Source: Evernia prunastri (Eukaryota; Ascomycota; Lecanoromycetes; Lecanorales; Parmeliaceae). Taken from it: a DNA stretch of 64,000 nucleotides. The position numbers and the translations under genes were made by a program. Below are positions 45,665 through 55,605 of this stretch, piece after piece (the stretch's first letter is position 1; every line of letters begins with the position of its first letter). The stretch lies in the NCBI GenBank assembly GCA_003184365.1, contig NKYR01000145.1, positions 1-64,000 of the forward strand, given 5' to 3'. The notes below the pieces were generated by a model. The model searched no databases. It was not told where the DNA came from and saw only the letters and a program-made list of their open reading frames with translations.

Positions 45665-48059
45665 ATGCCTCCCAGATCTAGATCTCATTCATCCTTGCGA
45701 CAACGTTCCATGGAACGCGGCAACAAACTCACCAAGAGCATGTCTGCTGCCGCCAGCAGGAACGCTTCCCCCTCTCCCTCTCCCTCTCCAACACCAATCA
45801 CCCCCAATCGACGCGTGGCCAAACTCAACCTCTACCTGCAGAGATCTGCCAGAACCTCATCCGAACACCTCCCTCATGGAGTCGATGCCAGCTCGGTCTG
45901 CCCCAAATCTACTGTGATCAAGAGATGGGATGGAGAACGAAGGATGACGGTCAAATGGGATTCTCTACGCAGGGTAAGCGGGCATGCGGTTGGCTCCGGG
46001 AGTGTTCCTCTACTAAATGCTTACAGGACCCCGAGCTTTGGCTTCCGAACGGCGACTGTTTAGTCCACTTCAACGAACGAGGCCAGTCCAGGCGAGGTCC
46101 CTCCTTAAGACTCTCCCTCGCAGACATCGAATCCAAGCACTGCCGACCCCTTCTCGAGCGTTGTTACGCCACCTTCGTCCCAGGCACCCCACCTGCATCT
46201 TCCTCAGACTCCGATAAGGTCTTTGATGCTCCGGAGGCGCTCAAGTTCGGATCAGCAACTCCAGAACATGAGCTATACATACCGGCACCTACACACTTGA
46301 GCAGGGAAGAAGCTTTCCAATACCACCTGACGACACGGAACTTCTTTGCCTGGATGCAGGGGAAACCCTTGGTCGGCGGACGTCTTGGAGACGCCATGAC
46401 TACCCTCCTCGCCCGCATGCCAGAGTTCAGGTCTTCGAGCCAAGATGACAACCGATACGACATTCTCGAATACATCGACAGCCAGGGATATACAGACTTC
46501 CGTGATTGCCCCGATCACGCGCTGGGTACCCTTCAGTTCGCCGAGGACCTGCAAGACCGAGAACTGTGGACCGATGCGTTTGTACACTGCGCAGGAATGT
46601 GGGAGCAGCTGGATGACAGTGCAGAATTTCGGGTAAATCAATAATATCCCATTCAAACTTCTCGAACGTCTCTAACGTTGACGTGCAGTATGTTTCGCGC
46701 ACATCACAGGCTCTCATATCAAGAGCTCATCTGGAAATGGATCTACGATTGGAACGTGCCGGAGCGTCGTTGGGTAATTTCCTGGAGTGTGATCTAAGTG
46801 GCGCCCTTGGGTTAGGAAAGGATGCGCAGTTACATCTGGAGCGATTCAGGTCTTTTCTACACACGTTCTACGTTGGACAGCATGGATACTGGCCGCCAAC
46901 TCCCTTGGATGGCAGTAGCAGTGGACTCCCTAAAAATGTCTACCGCTCGATGTACTTCGACTTTCGGGATCTCTATGACTACCTGTGCGACCCTACTTCC
47001 GGGACCTCGATCCAAGATAACAAGCCAGTCGATGGCGGAATTTGCGTCTATCAGAACGTCATGGCTTTCGACAAGAAGCACAAATATACCTCGCTCCCAC
47101 ATCCGCTTCCTTTAATACCCAAGATTCCAGCTCCAATGAATAATCGTTCAACCTTTGGCAGGATATTCGGCAGCAAGCGAGCCCACACCGAAAGGCGGCT
47201 GGCAGCTTCCGAGGCTCTCTCTGTAGCCTCCAATGCCTATGACAATGGCGTCATGAACTGCGGTCTTGTCCGTGAATATCTGCGCTTCGAGAAACAGTGG
47301 ACCATGCTGGAGACGTCGACTGTTTCTTGCGCAGATGCGCGAAAAGTCCGCTGGATCCTGGTGTATGCAATCCTGCAGATTCTCATCTCAGTCACCCGCG
47401 CGCCGCAAGAAGTCCGAGACACAGAAGGGGTCGCATATCCCTTGTGCTGCCAGATTGGTGGAACGCCGCCATGGAAGACTGGGGAGAAGAAGATAACAAG
47501 GCCAGCACTGGCACCTATCGAGACCCAATCGCTTAGTGAGATGCTTCTCGAGATCGGACCTGACATGGACATCCTTTCCGCCAAACCAGCGCCTCTCTCG
47601 GTGCCACCAAGGAGCAGCAAGAGGACCTCCTGGACGCCATCTCCACCGCGGAAGCTTTCCGTCATCCACAACATCTCCCTGCAATCCCCCAAGCCAATCA
47701 GGACCGCATCATGGGAGATTCTCAACCAGAAATTCGGCGAGGTCAGCCCGATCGACTACAGTCCGATCCAGCCCGGTGACAGCACCATTCAACACTTTGC
47801 TAGCCACCACTCGAACCCAACCACCCCATCAACAAGCGACAACGGATCCGGCCACGGCGGCTGGAGCTCAAACTCCAGCGAGGACGAAATGGACCATCCC
47901 AGCGTCAACGGCAGTGACAGTAATTACGGGGATGACGAAGACGAGGAGCTCCGTGCGACGGGGAAGTCTTCCAAGGCCCCGTCCATCAAAAGGCCCTCAT
48001 TTGGAAGCTATCGGCCGGCGAATTTCAACCCGGAGGTGGACCAGTACATTCGCTCTTGA
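45665..48059 (+). CDS. Conserved fungal protein of unknown function (761 residues)
   Basis: The three exons are 45665-45973, 46027-46632 and 46689-48059, with canonical introns (GTAAGC to TTACAG and GTAAAT to GTGCAG) that close in frame. The N-terminus is basic and Ser/Pro-rich (RSHSSLRQRSMERG, ASPSPSPSPTP). The central region is globular: KRWDGERRMTVKWDSLRR, then DPELWLPNGDCLVHF, HLTTRNFFAWMQGKPLVGG and YDILEYIDSQGYTDFRDCPD, through to VRWILVYAILQILISVTRAP near residue 550. The C-terminus is disordered and Ser/Asp-rich (NSSEDEMDHPSVNGSDSN). No membrane, signal or catalytic motif is evident. It resembles a group of conserved fungal proteins, possibly the DUF8004 family, which is my recollection and not verified. 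It could be a cytosolic scaffold, but function is unknown. Confidence 0.8.
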
Positions 48060-48719
48060 CGCAGATCCCAATCGCGTTTTTCCCTTTGTCGGACTCTTGG
48101 TGTCACTGTGCTATTCACGGTTGGAGTTTGTCACAGGATCAAGCGGCCTCTTGGAAATGTCTCTCTCTCGTTTTTTTTACCTCTGATGATATCCCATACA
48201 GCGTCGAATATTTTGCTAGCAGAAAATCTTGGATAATCTTAATCAGATCTATCTACGAAAGCTTAACCATGTCTATCTTCTCATATCCCAACTCCCACTC
48301 CTGCCATAGAATGTAGCAAATATGCCCCCGTAGCTCGCAGCTATTAGCTATTAGCTCGTAGCTCATACCACGTTTAAACATCTCCACACCACCCCTTGAA
48401 CCCCTCCAACCACATCATACCAAATCGGATCAAACTGCAGACTCAGTCTGCTCCGTACCCTACTCCGTAGTGCAATAGCATATGGACCGACCCATGTCAT
48501 ACAGACCAGCATCCCCGCCCCTCCATTCCTCCCTCTCGGGCTACGTCCCATCATATACGGTAGAGAAGAAAAGATATGGAGAGAGAGAGAAAAGAAGAGC
48601 AAACAAGAGAAAAAGAAAAAGAGAGAGAAAAGAGGGGAATGCGTAGGAAAAATAACCCGAGAGAGTCTGAAACAGAAAAAGAAAAGGAAAGGAAAGGGAC
48701 GAGAGAAAAGGGGGGGAAA

Positions 48720-49452
48720 GAAGAAACCAAGCGGTCTGCGGTCAATGTCCAACCCACAATTCGCCGCGAGAGAAAAAAAACCGCCGCCGTGACGACCGGC
48801 AGCGGGCTGTCTGTGCCGTGTGAGTGGTTGTTATTACTGGAACGGCGGCCGCCTCCCCATCCCCTTTCCCCTTTCCCTCCCCCCCCCCCCCCCCACGCGG
48901 CGGTCCCCCATAAGCGCGATGGCCATCGAAAACTCAGCGCCAACGCCAACGCCAAACGGACACAGCCTAAGCCAAGACAAGCCAAGCTGACGGAACAAAA
49001 CAAAACAAACAAAACAAAACAAACAAAACCAAAACAACACAAAACAACAGAAAACGAAACCAAAAAACATAACATGCCCCGTCCCCGCCACCGTGGGGAT
49101 TTTCTTTTTGCGTACGTTGGTCGAAATGGAGACTGCTGCTGCTTTTTTCTTTTCTTTTTTCTCGTCCCTGGGTGGGTGTTAGAGGGGGGCGGTAAAGAGT
49201 AAGGACAGAGGAGGGTAGGGGTAGGAGAGGGCCCCCCGGCACGGGGGGGAGCTTGGGAGTTTGGACTGTAGACGTGTTGGAAACTGTAGATTTGGCTTGT
49301 GGTGGGGTTGGGGAATGTGATGTGAGAGAGGACTGTCCGCGTCCGCGTTGGGCTGGCTATTTCTGTCTATGAGACTTGGGTTTTGGTTTTGGTTTCTCGT
49401 TTCTTTGGGGGACTGGGATGAGAGGAGAGGGGGGGGGGGAAAGAAAGGGACA

Positions 49453-49491
<39 letters not shown>

Positions 49492-50110
49492 GGAGACGGG
49501 AGCTCCTTCCTATCAAGCGTTGAAAAAGGGTTGGAAAGCGTTTGAAAAAACTTGAAAAGGTTGAAAAGTTGGAAAAGAAACTGGGGGGGAAAGGACAGGA
49601 AGAGAGAAGAAAGGGAAAGAAGGCAAGGCGGAAGGAATGGAGAAAGAACGAAAAGAGAAACCCCCCCCCCCAACCGGTCTGCGATCAAGTATCCATTCGC
49701 AATTGATATAGAATACACAAAAACACCCCGCCGTGATGACGACGGCGACGGCGGCGGCTGTCTGTGAGTCGTCATCATCACCAGAACGGCGGGCCGCCCT
49801 CCCCCTTCCCCGCTGCACTCCCACAGCAAGCGCGATGCCATCCGAAACCCTCGATGCCATCCGAACCCTCAACGCCAACGCCCACGCCCAACGCCCACGC
49901 CATGCCATGCCATGCCATATCCAGTCAAGTCCAGTCAAGTCAAGTCAAGCGCGACCAAAACAAGAGAAAAAACAAGAAAACGTTTGAAAAATCGATAAGA
50001 GGAGAAGACGAGAACGAAAACAAAGGTCCTGTTCTGGCGCCCGTGTGGATGGATCGCTATTACGTAGGTTCGGATGGAGACGCTTGCTGCTTTTCTTGTG
50101 TTTTTTGGGT
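48720..50110. repeat. Diverged segmental duplication, two modules
   Basis: The segment 48720-49150 is echoed at 49640-50110 in the same order: CGGTCTGCGGTCAA versus CGGTCTGCGATCAA, AATTCGC/ATTCGCAA, a CCGTGAnGACG stretch, a C-run, TAAGCGCGATGGCC versus CAAGCGCGATGCCA, CCAACGCC repeats, and GGAGACTGCTGCTGCTTTT versus GGAGACGCTTGCTGCTTTT. The two copies have different spacers. Confidence 0.55.
49452..49490. repeat. AAAG/GAAA microsatellite
   Basis: About nine uninterrupted tetranucleotide units between G-rich tracts. Confidence 0.95.
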
Positions 50111-50688
50111 GGGGATGGAGGAGGGTAGAGGAGAGGAGGGTAGAATGGAGGGGGTTTAGAGGAGGATGGGGCAGGATAGAGGAGGGTAGAGGAGGGTAGA
50201 GGAGGCTGGGATTGAATAGGAGGATAGGATAGAGTAGGATATGTTAAAAGTCATAAAAATCATAAGGAATGATGTGTAGGTTGGAAAGATTGGTTGATTG
50301 CCCATGTTCTCAGGGTCGTGTATTATATACAGTAATAAATCAGGTGGCTGGAAATACGAGTGACTGGGATGTTTGGGGGCTGAATTTCAACAGGATAGAG
50401 TAGGGCAGGATAGGGTAGGACAGCATGGAGTATGATACTGTTGTAGAGTAGAACAGAGGAGGATAGAGGAGGATAGGGTAGGACAGCACGGAGCAGTAGG
50501 ATAGAGTAGAGTAGAGTACAACAGGAATGGGATAAGACAGCATGGCACATGATAGAGTAAATCAGCACGGAGTATGACAGAGTATACTAAGACCAGCCTA
50601 CGCAGAAGGGGTGCAGGACGGTTGACCCGGCACGGGGAAGCCTGGGGAGGCGAAGCTTGAGTACTTGGGGGTTTGAGGAAGAGGGAGT

Positions 50689-50939
50689 GCGGCTGTGTTT
50701 GATTCGGTCTAGTCTAGGAGGGGGGGCGGGGGGCGGGGTGCGTCGGGCTGGGCTTGGTCGGTCTTTGAGTTTCGTCTTTGAGTTTTGTTTCTTTGGGGAG
50801 TGGTTGTGCGGTTTGGCTGGCTGGTGTAGAGGGGCCGGATAATGGGGGGAAGAAGGGGTTCGTGTCAAGGGAGTGGGTATACGGTTCGATCGAGAGGGGA
50901 CCGGGGGTGGGGGGTGGTTTGGCTGGTGTAGAGCAAGGG
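50689..50939. repeat. Left copy of an exact 251-bp duplication beside the assembly gap
   Basis: Identical to 51065-51315, at an offset of 376 bp. It begins GCGGCTGTGTTTGATTC and ends at the first N. Confidence 0.95.
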
Positions 50940-50958
50940 NNNNNNNNNNNNNNNNNNN
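50940..50958. other. Assembly gap (19 N)
   Basis: There are 19 consecutive undetermined bases, with a further single N at 51064. A unique 105-bp stretch lies between the gap and the right duplicate. Confidence 1.
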
Positions 50959-51064
50959 TTCCGTTCATACCGAAATCAATGCATTCAGCTACACCTCCAG
51001 TCCCTGACATAATAATAGCTATCCGACGAGGGACCTGGTCGCCCCTAAGTCGTAGTAGACCACN

Positions 51065-51315
51065 GCGGCTGTGTTTGATTCGGTCTAGTCTAGGAGGGGG
51101 GGCGGGGGGCGGGGTGCGTCGGGCTGGGCTTGGTCGGTCTTTGAGTTTCGTCTTTGAGTTTTGTTTCTTTGGGGAGTGGTTGTGCGGTTTGGCTGGCTGG
51201 TGTAGAGGGGCCGGATAATGGGGGGAAGAAGGGGTTCGTGTCAAGGGAGTGGGTATACGGTTCGATCGAGAGGGGACCGGGGGTGGGGGGTGGTTTGGCT
51301 GGTGTAGAGCAAGGG
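51065..51315. repeat. Right copy of the 251-bp duplication
   Basis: Exact match to 50689-50939, then continues into a G-run. Being identical while nearby repeats are diverged, it is probably an assembly artefact. Confidence 0.95.
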
Positions 51316-53110
51316 GGGGGGGGAAGGGGGGGGATAAAAGTGAAAGGCGGAGTTGGTGACGGGCGCGAATTACTAAGTCGTACAGGAGTACCCTATACTA
51401 CTGAAAGTAATGTTTCGGCAAGAAGTGATGGCTGCTGGGGGTGTGAAAATGTACTATACAAGATGCAAAAAAGCACTCTTTCGGGGGATGGAGGGTATTT
51501 CATTCTCTGTGGGGGATACTCTTTGGGGGGTTGTAATCGGGGAGAGCCTTCCGGGTAACTTGATGGATTTGAAAAAGGAAGGGGGAAAAAAAAGAAGAAA
51601 AGAAAAGATTATAGAATTATGCGGGAAGTTATACATGAAGATTTTTTGGGGGGTCGGCCGAAGAGTTTCCCCCGAAGCACACCTCCCGAAAAACAAACCT
51701 CCCGAAGAACAGCCCCTCGGAGAACACCTCAGGAAGAGTACACCCCGAAGGATCTCAGGACAATACCTTGATGATCAATCGGATTGATACGAAATGAAAA
51801 AAAAATCAAATCAAAAGATAACTTATCAAATCACACCCCAGCAGCATCCCTTCTTGCCGAATCACACCCTTCGCTCCGGTGAAGGGGTATGAAAATGCAA
51901 CGGGGGGGTATGAAAATGCAACGGGGGGGTATGAAAGAGTCAGGATCCAACCTTTTCGGGGTACGACTTAGTAATATGCCCGAGTGATGATGGCGGAGCG
52001 ATCAAATAGGTATTAAGCGTCAAGCGGTTGTGGAGTTTCCGTCGGCGAAAGGAAGCGAAGTGTAGAAAAGCGAAGTGTGGGGAAGGGGGTTTCTGTAGGA
52101 CGACATTCGTTCCGAAGGGAAAAAGCAAGGCCCTTGCCCCAAGATGTCTGTCGAATTTGGTGGGGACGATTTGGAACCCGGGCAACACTATTATCATCCA
52201 ATGCAAAAAACCCCCCAAAGGCCGTCGTGGCCCCGGAAAAAAGCCACGCGCAGGTTTCCTCTGAGACGAGGCTTGGTTAGATAAGGGGACCGTCGGGTTT
52301 CGACCTGATTACTTAACTACCCTGCTATGATAGAGCTAGCTAGCTAAGTTAGCTGGCTGGCTGGCTCCGATGTATTGTGTCACGGCGCGGTTCTGCATGG
52401 ATGCAGGGAGGTTTTCCGGCGCATACATGTATGTATGCATGGCGTGGGCTGGCCGGCCGGGCTGGGTGGAATGGTGGTTGGTGATCTTTCATTTTCGCCG
52501 ACTTACGACTTGTATTACGTCCCGGATGGATTTGTTCGTCATCTCTCTCTCCCTTCTCTGACGACTCTGTTTGTAGACGTCGATGGTTTTTTTCTTTTTG
52601 GAAATCTATTTGGTCTTTTCTCTGATTAGTCCCCCCCGCTAGTCTCCAGGGGAGGTATAGTTGTCAATCGGTCTTGCTTTTCCAAGGAGCTTGTTCTGTG
52701 AACGTGGACTGGAAGGGGAGTTGTTTGAGGGAGACCGAGGTGGGGAAAGGGGCAGTTACGCTGGTGGGGATATGGAAGGCACGGTACTGGACTGTTGCGA
52801 TGGAAGGTCAGTATGGGTTGCCGGGATAGACCGCTGGTTGCGCCGGCTTCAATTAGAGAGAAGGGGGCTTTGTGTGTGTCTGTCGCTGTAGGGTCTGACA
52901 TGCATTTGACGATATCAACAGGTGCTCGAGGGGCGGGGTTTCCCTGTTGAAACACTGGTGTTTGGAAAAGAGAGAAAACGTGTTAAATAGACGTTCCATG
53001 GAATGGTACGCCGCTTATCGTAAATCCTTCCTCTGGGACCGGGAAGGCAGTTGAACCGCGGTCTTAACGCATAAGAAACCACTCCACACCCATCCCAGCG
53101 TAGGAAATTT

Positions 53111-55357
53111 TCAGCTGCAGAGCGCAAACCCCCGCTTCCGCGCCATTCTCGCCGCCATTTCTCTTCTGACATGCTCACCCACCTGCCTGTCCATCCTATT
53201 CGCCCACACCGAGATGGTCGTACCGTGCGAGTCCGCGGCGTCAAAGTCTGTGCAATAGTCCAGGAAAAGCCTGATGAGTTCCAGCCGTTCCTCGTCGTCC
53301 CAGGAGGGGAGAAAAGACAACACCACGTGGCAAGTGGTTGTGTAGACCAGTGTCGCTGCCTCGGAGACACCCTTTTCCAATGTGAACTGTCCTCGGAAGA
53401 CACGTTGGGTGGGGTCAGCTCCATATTTAAAAAGCTTCTGGCTCCAGTCGATCAACCATCCTTGGACATAGCGGTCCTTTCCGACACTAACTGCATATAT
53501 CCAAGGAGTGATCGGTTCAATCCCGTCTTCGATCGATTCATACCGCTCATTGGGATCGGCACCATTGCGGAGTAGGACGTCGATGATCTCGCATTCCTCG
53601 GTATCATGAGCCCAATTCTGGTCGTCAAATGGGTAGAACAGCAACGGTCGTTTGGTCTTGTTCAAAAGACTTTTTCCGTTGATCCTGAACTGTTCCTTGA
53701 CGTATACGGTCAGACCATGGGCGACGGCCAAAGACAGCACGTCCGTCCCCCATTCTGCGCGAACATGGTGTTGCTGCGACCGGTAGTATTTACTCGTCCA
53801 ATCTTGACAGAGATGGGAAAGCACTCGGTCCAACTCATCGATATAAGGCGTGTGGGAGAAGCCGGTGCTTTTCGCGGCGGCTTCTATCGCATCGAAAAAG
53901 AAGCACATGATTTCGGTGTCGCCACTGTGAGTTTCCAAAACAGCAGAGTCCTTTTCCTCACGCTCGCGCTGTGATGTGGACTGCCTGGATTCAACACTGC
54001 TCCAAGAAACCCAAATAGGCTTGTAATCTGAGTCAATCTTCAAAAGTCGCAAGGCCATTGCTGCTAAAGAAGCCTCTGGATGACGGAAAAGTCCCTGATC
54101 TACGCTCTCCACCATCTGATGAAAAACGTCCTCGATTATGATCTCTTTGACAGTTCGGTGCACAAGGCTTACTTCAGCCCTGCGAGGGTCTTCGGCATCT
54201 TCAACATGAATCAAGCCTCTGCAGATGCGCCTTAAACGTCGTTTCATAGATGTACATTGCTCTCGTGGACTGACAGTATTCTCTTCCTGGAATCCGTCCT
54301 CAAAATTTGCTTTGCAAGATATCGCAGTACAAGGGTCTTGGGCAGCGGCACAGAATTCCCAAAGTGTGCGTGGGCGAGGAAGTATCCCCGAACGCATTCC
54401 GCCGATGTTGTGGTCGTACAGTCCAATAAAGTTGACAGCGTGATGCACAGAATCCTGAGGTATTTTGGCGAGGATCCTTGCGTATAAGTCTTCAAGCCCT
54501 TCCGGCAAATCATATAGCTGCCAGCGAAGCTCCAAACCTTCAGCATCTTGCTCTATGCTTATTTCAAGCTGGGTGACTACTAGGTTGACCCAGAGGAACA
54601 CCCCCTCCGCTTTCTGGACAACATCATAGATAAGAGTTTGATCGTACTTCACTGCTGTGCAATCTGGCTGGGCAGCCATCAACTTCCAGGCGGTCTCGAG
54701 TCTCCTAGTCACGTAGGCTTGAATGTTCGCTCTTGTGAAGCGGTGAACAGCGAGCGATGGGTAAGCCGAGAGGCGAAGTCTTATGTCTAGCTCGTCCCGG
54801 CTAGCAATGCAAGCCTTGATAGATAGCTTGCTCTTTGTTGATGACTCGATCCAATCTCTCAAGAAGTCTAGCTGCTCGCGATGATCTCCCTCGCATTCAT
54901 CCATACCATCAACAAACAGAATCACTCTTGCAGTGTTTTGACATGCCGCAAGGGTCTGGTAAAGGGCTTCCTTCAGCCTACGGACTTCCCAAGTCGATCG
55001 CTTCTCATCGCCTAGATGCAGCCCTAGCCTTGGCTGGAGGATCCCCATCATGCTCGATAGTGCTTTGTGATCTGTGTCATGAAATGATTCTAGGAGCCCG
55101 CAGAGTATGGCTTGCAAGAGCGACTGGAACCGCTGCTCCTGAGGTTCACCGAGTTCAAAGAAGTAATAAGAAACGGCGATGATTGGTCCCGGTTTCTTGG
55201 GCAGAAGATTTATGGTTTCCTCGGTCTCGGTGAGTTGCTTCATCAATGTTGATTTTCCTGCACCGGGCTTTCCATATATCCAGAAAATGCGACCCTCAGA
55301 CTGTATCCAGTCGCTGAAGCCAGGGTTTGGATCTTGACTGTTCCAAATCCATTGCAT
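53111..55357 (-). CDS. NACHT-domain STAND protein with ankyrin-like C-terminus
   Basis: Intracellular NLR-like NTPase of the fungal STAND class. From the ATG at 55357 the frame runs 748 residues. The NACHT P-loop is IFWIYGKPGAGKSTLMKQL near residue 25-45. Walker B is RVILFVDGMDECEG near 145. A winged-helix-like region follows (EGVFLWVNLVVTQL, LPEGLEDLYARILAKIP), then SLVHRTVKEIII. The C-terminal third has degenerate ankyrin-like units (CEIIDVLLRNGADPNERY, KLFKYGADPTQ, RLELIRLFLDYCTDFDAADSHG). The frame is open upstream of the ATG for about 35 codons (GFLALLKHFRYHCRNPRRYGI) back to a possible acceptor near 55465, so the true start may be further 5'. An alpha/beta-hydrolase gene lies directly upstream on the same strand, a usual effector partner or fused N-terminal domain. 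No lesion is seen in the NACHT frame. Confidence 0.85.
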   Translation of the reverse strand: MQWIWNSQDPNPGFSDWIQSEGRIFWIYGKPGAGKSTLMKQLTETEETINLLPKKPGPIIAVSYYFFELGEPQEQRFQSLLQAILCGLLESFHDTDHKALSSMMGILQPRLGLHLGDEKRSTWEVRRLKEALYQTLAACQNTARVILFVDGMDECEGDHREQLDFLRDWIESSTKSKLSIKACIASRDELDIRLRLSAYPSLAVHRFTRANIQAYVTRRLETAWKLMAAQPDCTAVKYDQTLIYDVVQKAEGVFLWVNLVVTQLEISIEQDAEGLELRWQLYDLPEGLEDLYARILAKIPQDSVHHAVNFIGLYDHNIGGMRSGILPRPRTLWEFCAAAQDPCTAISCKANFEDGFQEENTVSPREQCTSMKRRLRRICRGLIHVEDAEDPRRAEVSLVHRTVKEIIIEDVFHQMVESVDQGLFRHPEASLAAMALRLLKIDSDYKPIWVSWSSVESRQSTSQREREEKDSAVLETHSGDTEIMCFFFDAIEAAAKSTGFSHTPYIDELDRVLSHLCQDWTSKYYRSQQHHVRAEWGTDVLSLAVAHGLTVYVKEQFRINGKSLLNKTKRPLLFYPFDDQNWAHDTEECEIIDVLLRNGADPNERYESIEDGIEPITPWIYAVSVGKDRYVQGWLIDWSQKLFKYGADPTQRVFRGQFTLEKGVSEAATLVYTTTCHVVLSFLPSWDDEERLELIRLFLDYCTDFDAADSHGTTISVWANRMDRQVGEHVRREMAARMARKRGFALCS

Positions 55358-55605
55358 ATTCTCGCCTTCAGCACCCAGAATTCCATATCGACGCGGATTT
55401 CGACAGTGATATCTGAAGTGCTTGAGAAGAGCTAAGAATCCATCAGCTTCACTTGAAACTTAGCTTTCAGTCACTGGATACACGCACACTCATACTCCTT
55501 TACATCTATTTGATATGCTAAGTAATTAGTATCCATGTATACAAAACAAGTTTTAAGTGCGTGTGAAGATGTCAAAGCATCGTGAAAGAGTCGGAGAACG
55601 CATCA

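Larger units (their letters stand above)
48060..53110. other. About 5 kb of low-complexity and duplicated DNA, no supported gene
   Basis: Composed of purine-rich GAGAAA tracts, CAAAA repeats (48990-49060), G/C homopolymers, GAGGATAGAGGAGG-type minisatellite (50120-50580), an N gap with flanking duplication, and a TATGAAAATGCAACGGGG tandem repeat (51884-51935). Long frames on both strands here are artefacts of composition. Confidence 0.65.

Noticed and set aside
48551..49938. Several 130-220-codon frames on both strands
   Set aside because: They translate purine/pyrimidine tracts and homopolymers (Phe/Leu/Ser or Lys/Glu/Arg runs) with no domain and no splice logic.
50714..51558. Overlapping frames crossing the N gap
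   Set aside because: They include undetermined residues and repeat the same duplicated sequence, so they are assembly-derived.
52260..52350. A tRNA-like GGTTTCGACC segment
   Set aside because: No cloverleaf could be formed around it; the flank is a GCTAGCTAGC simple repeat.
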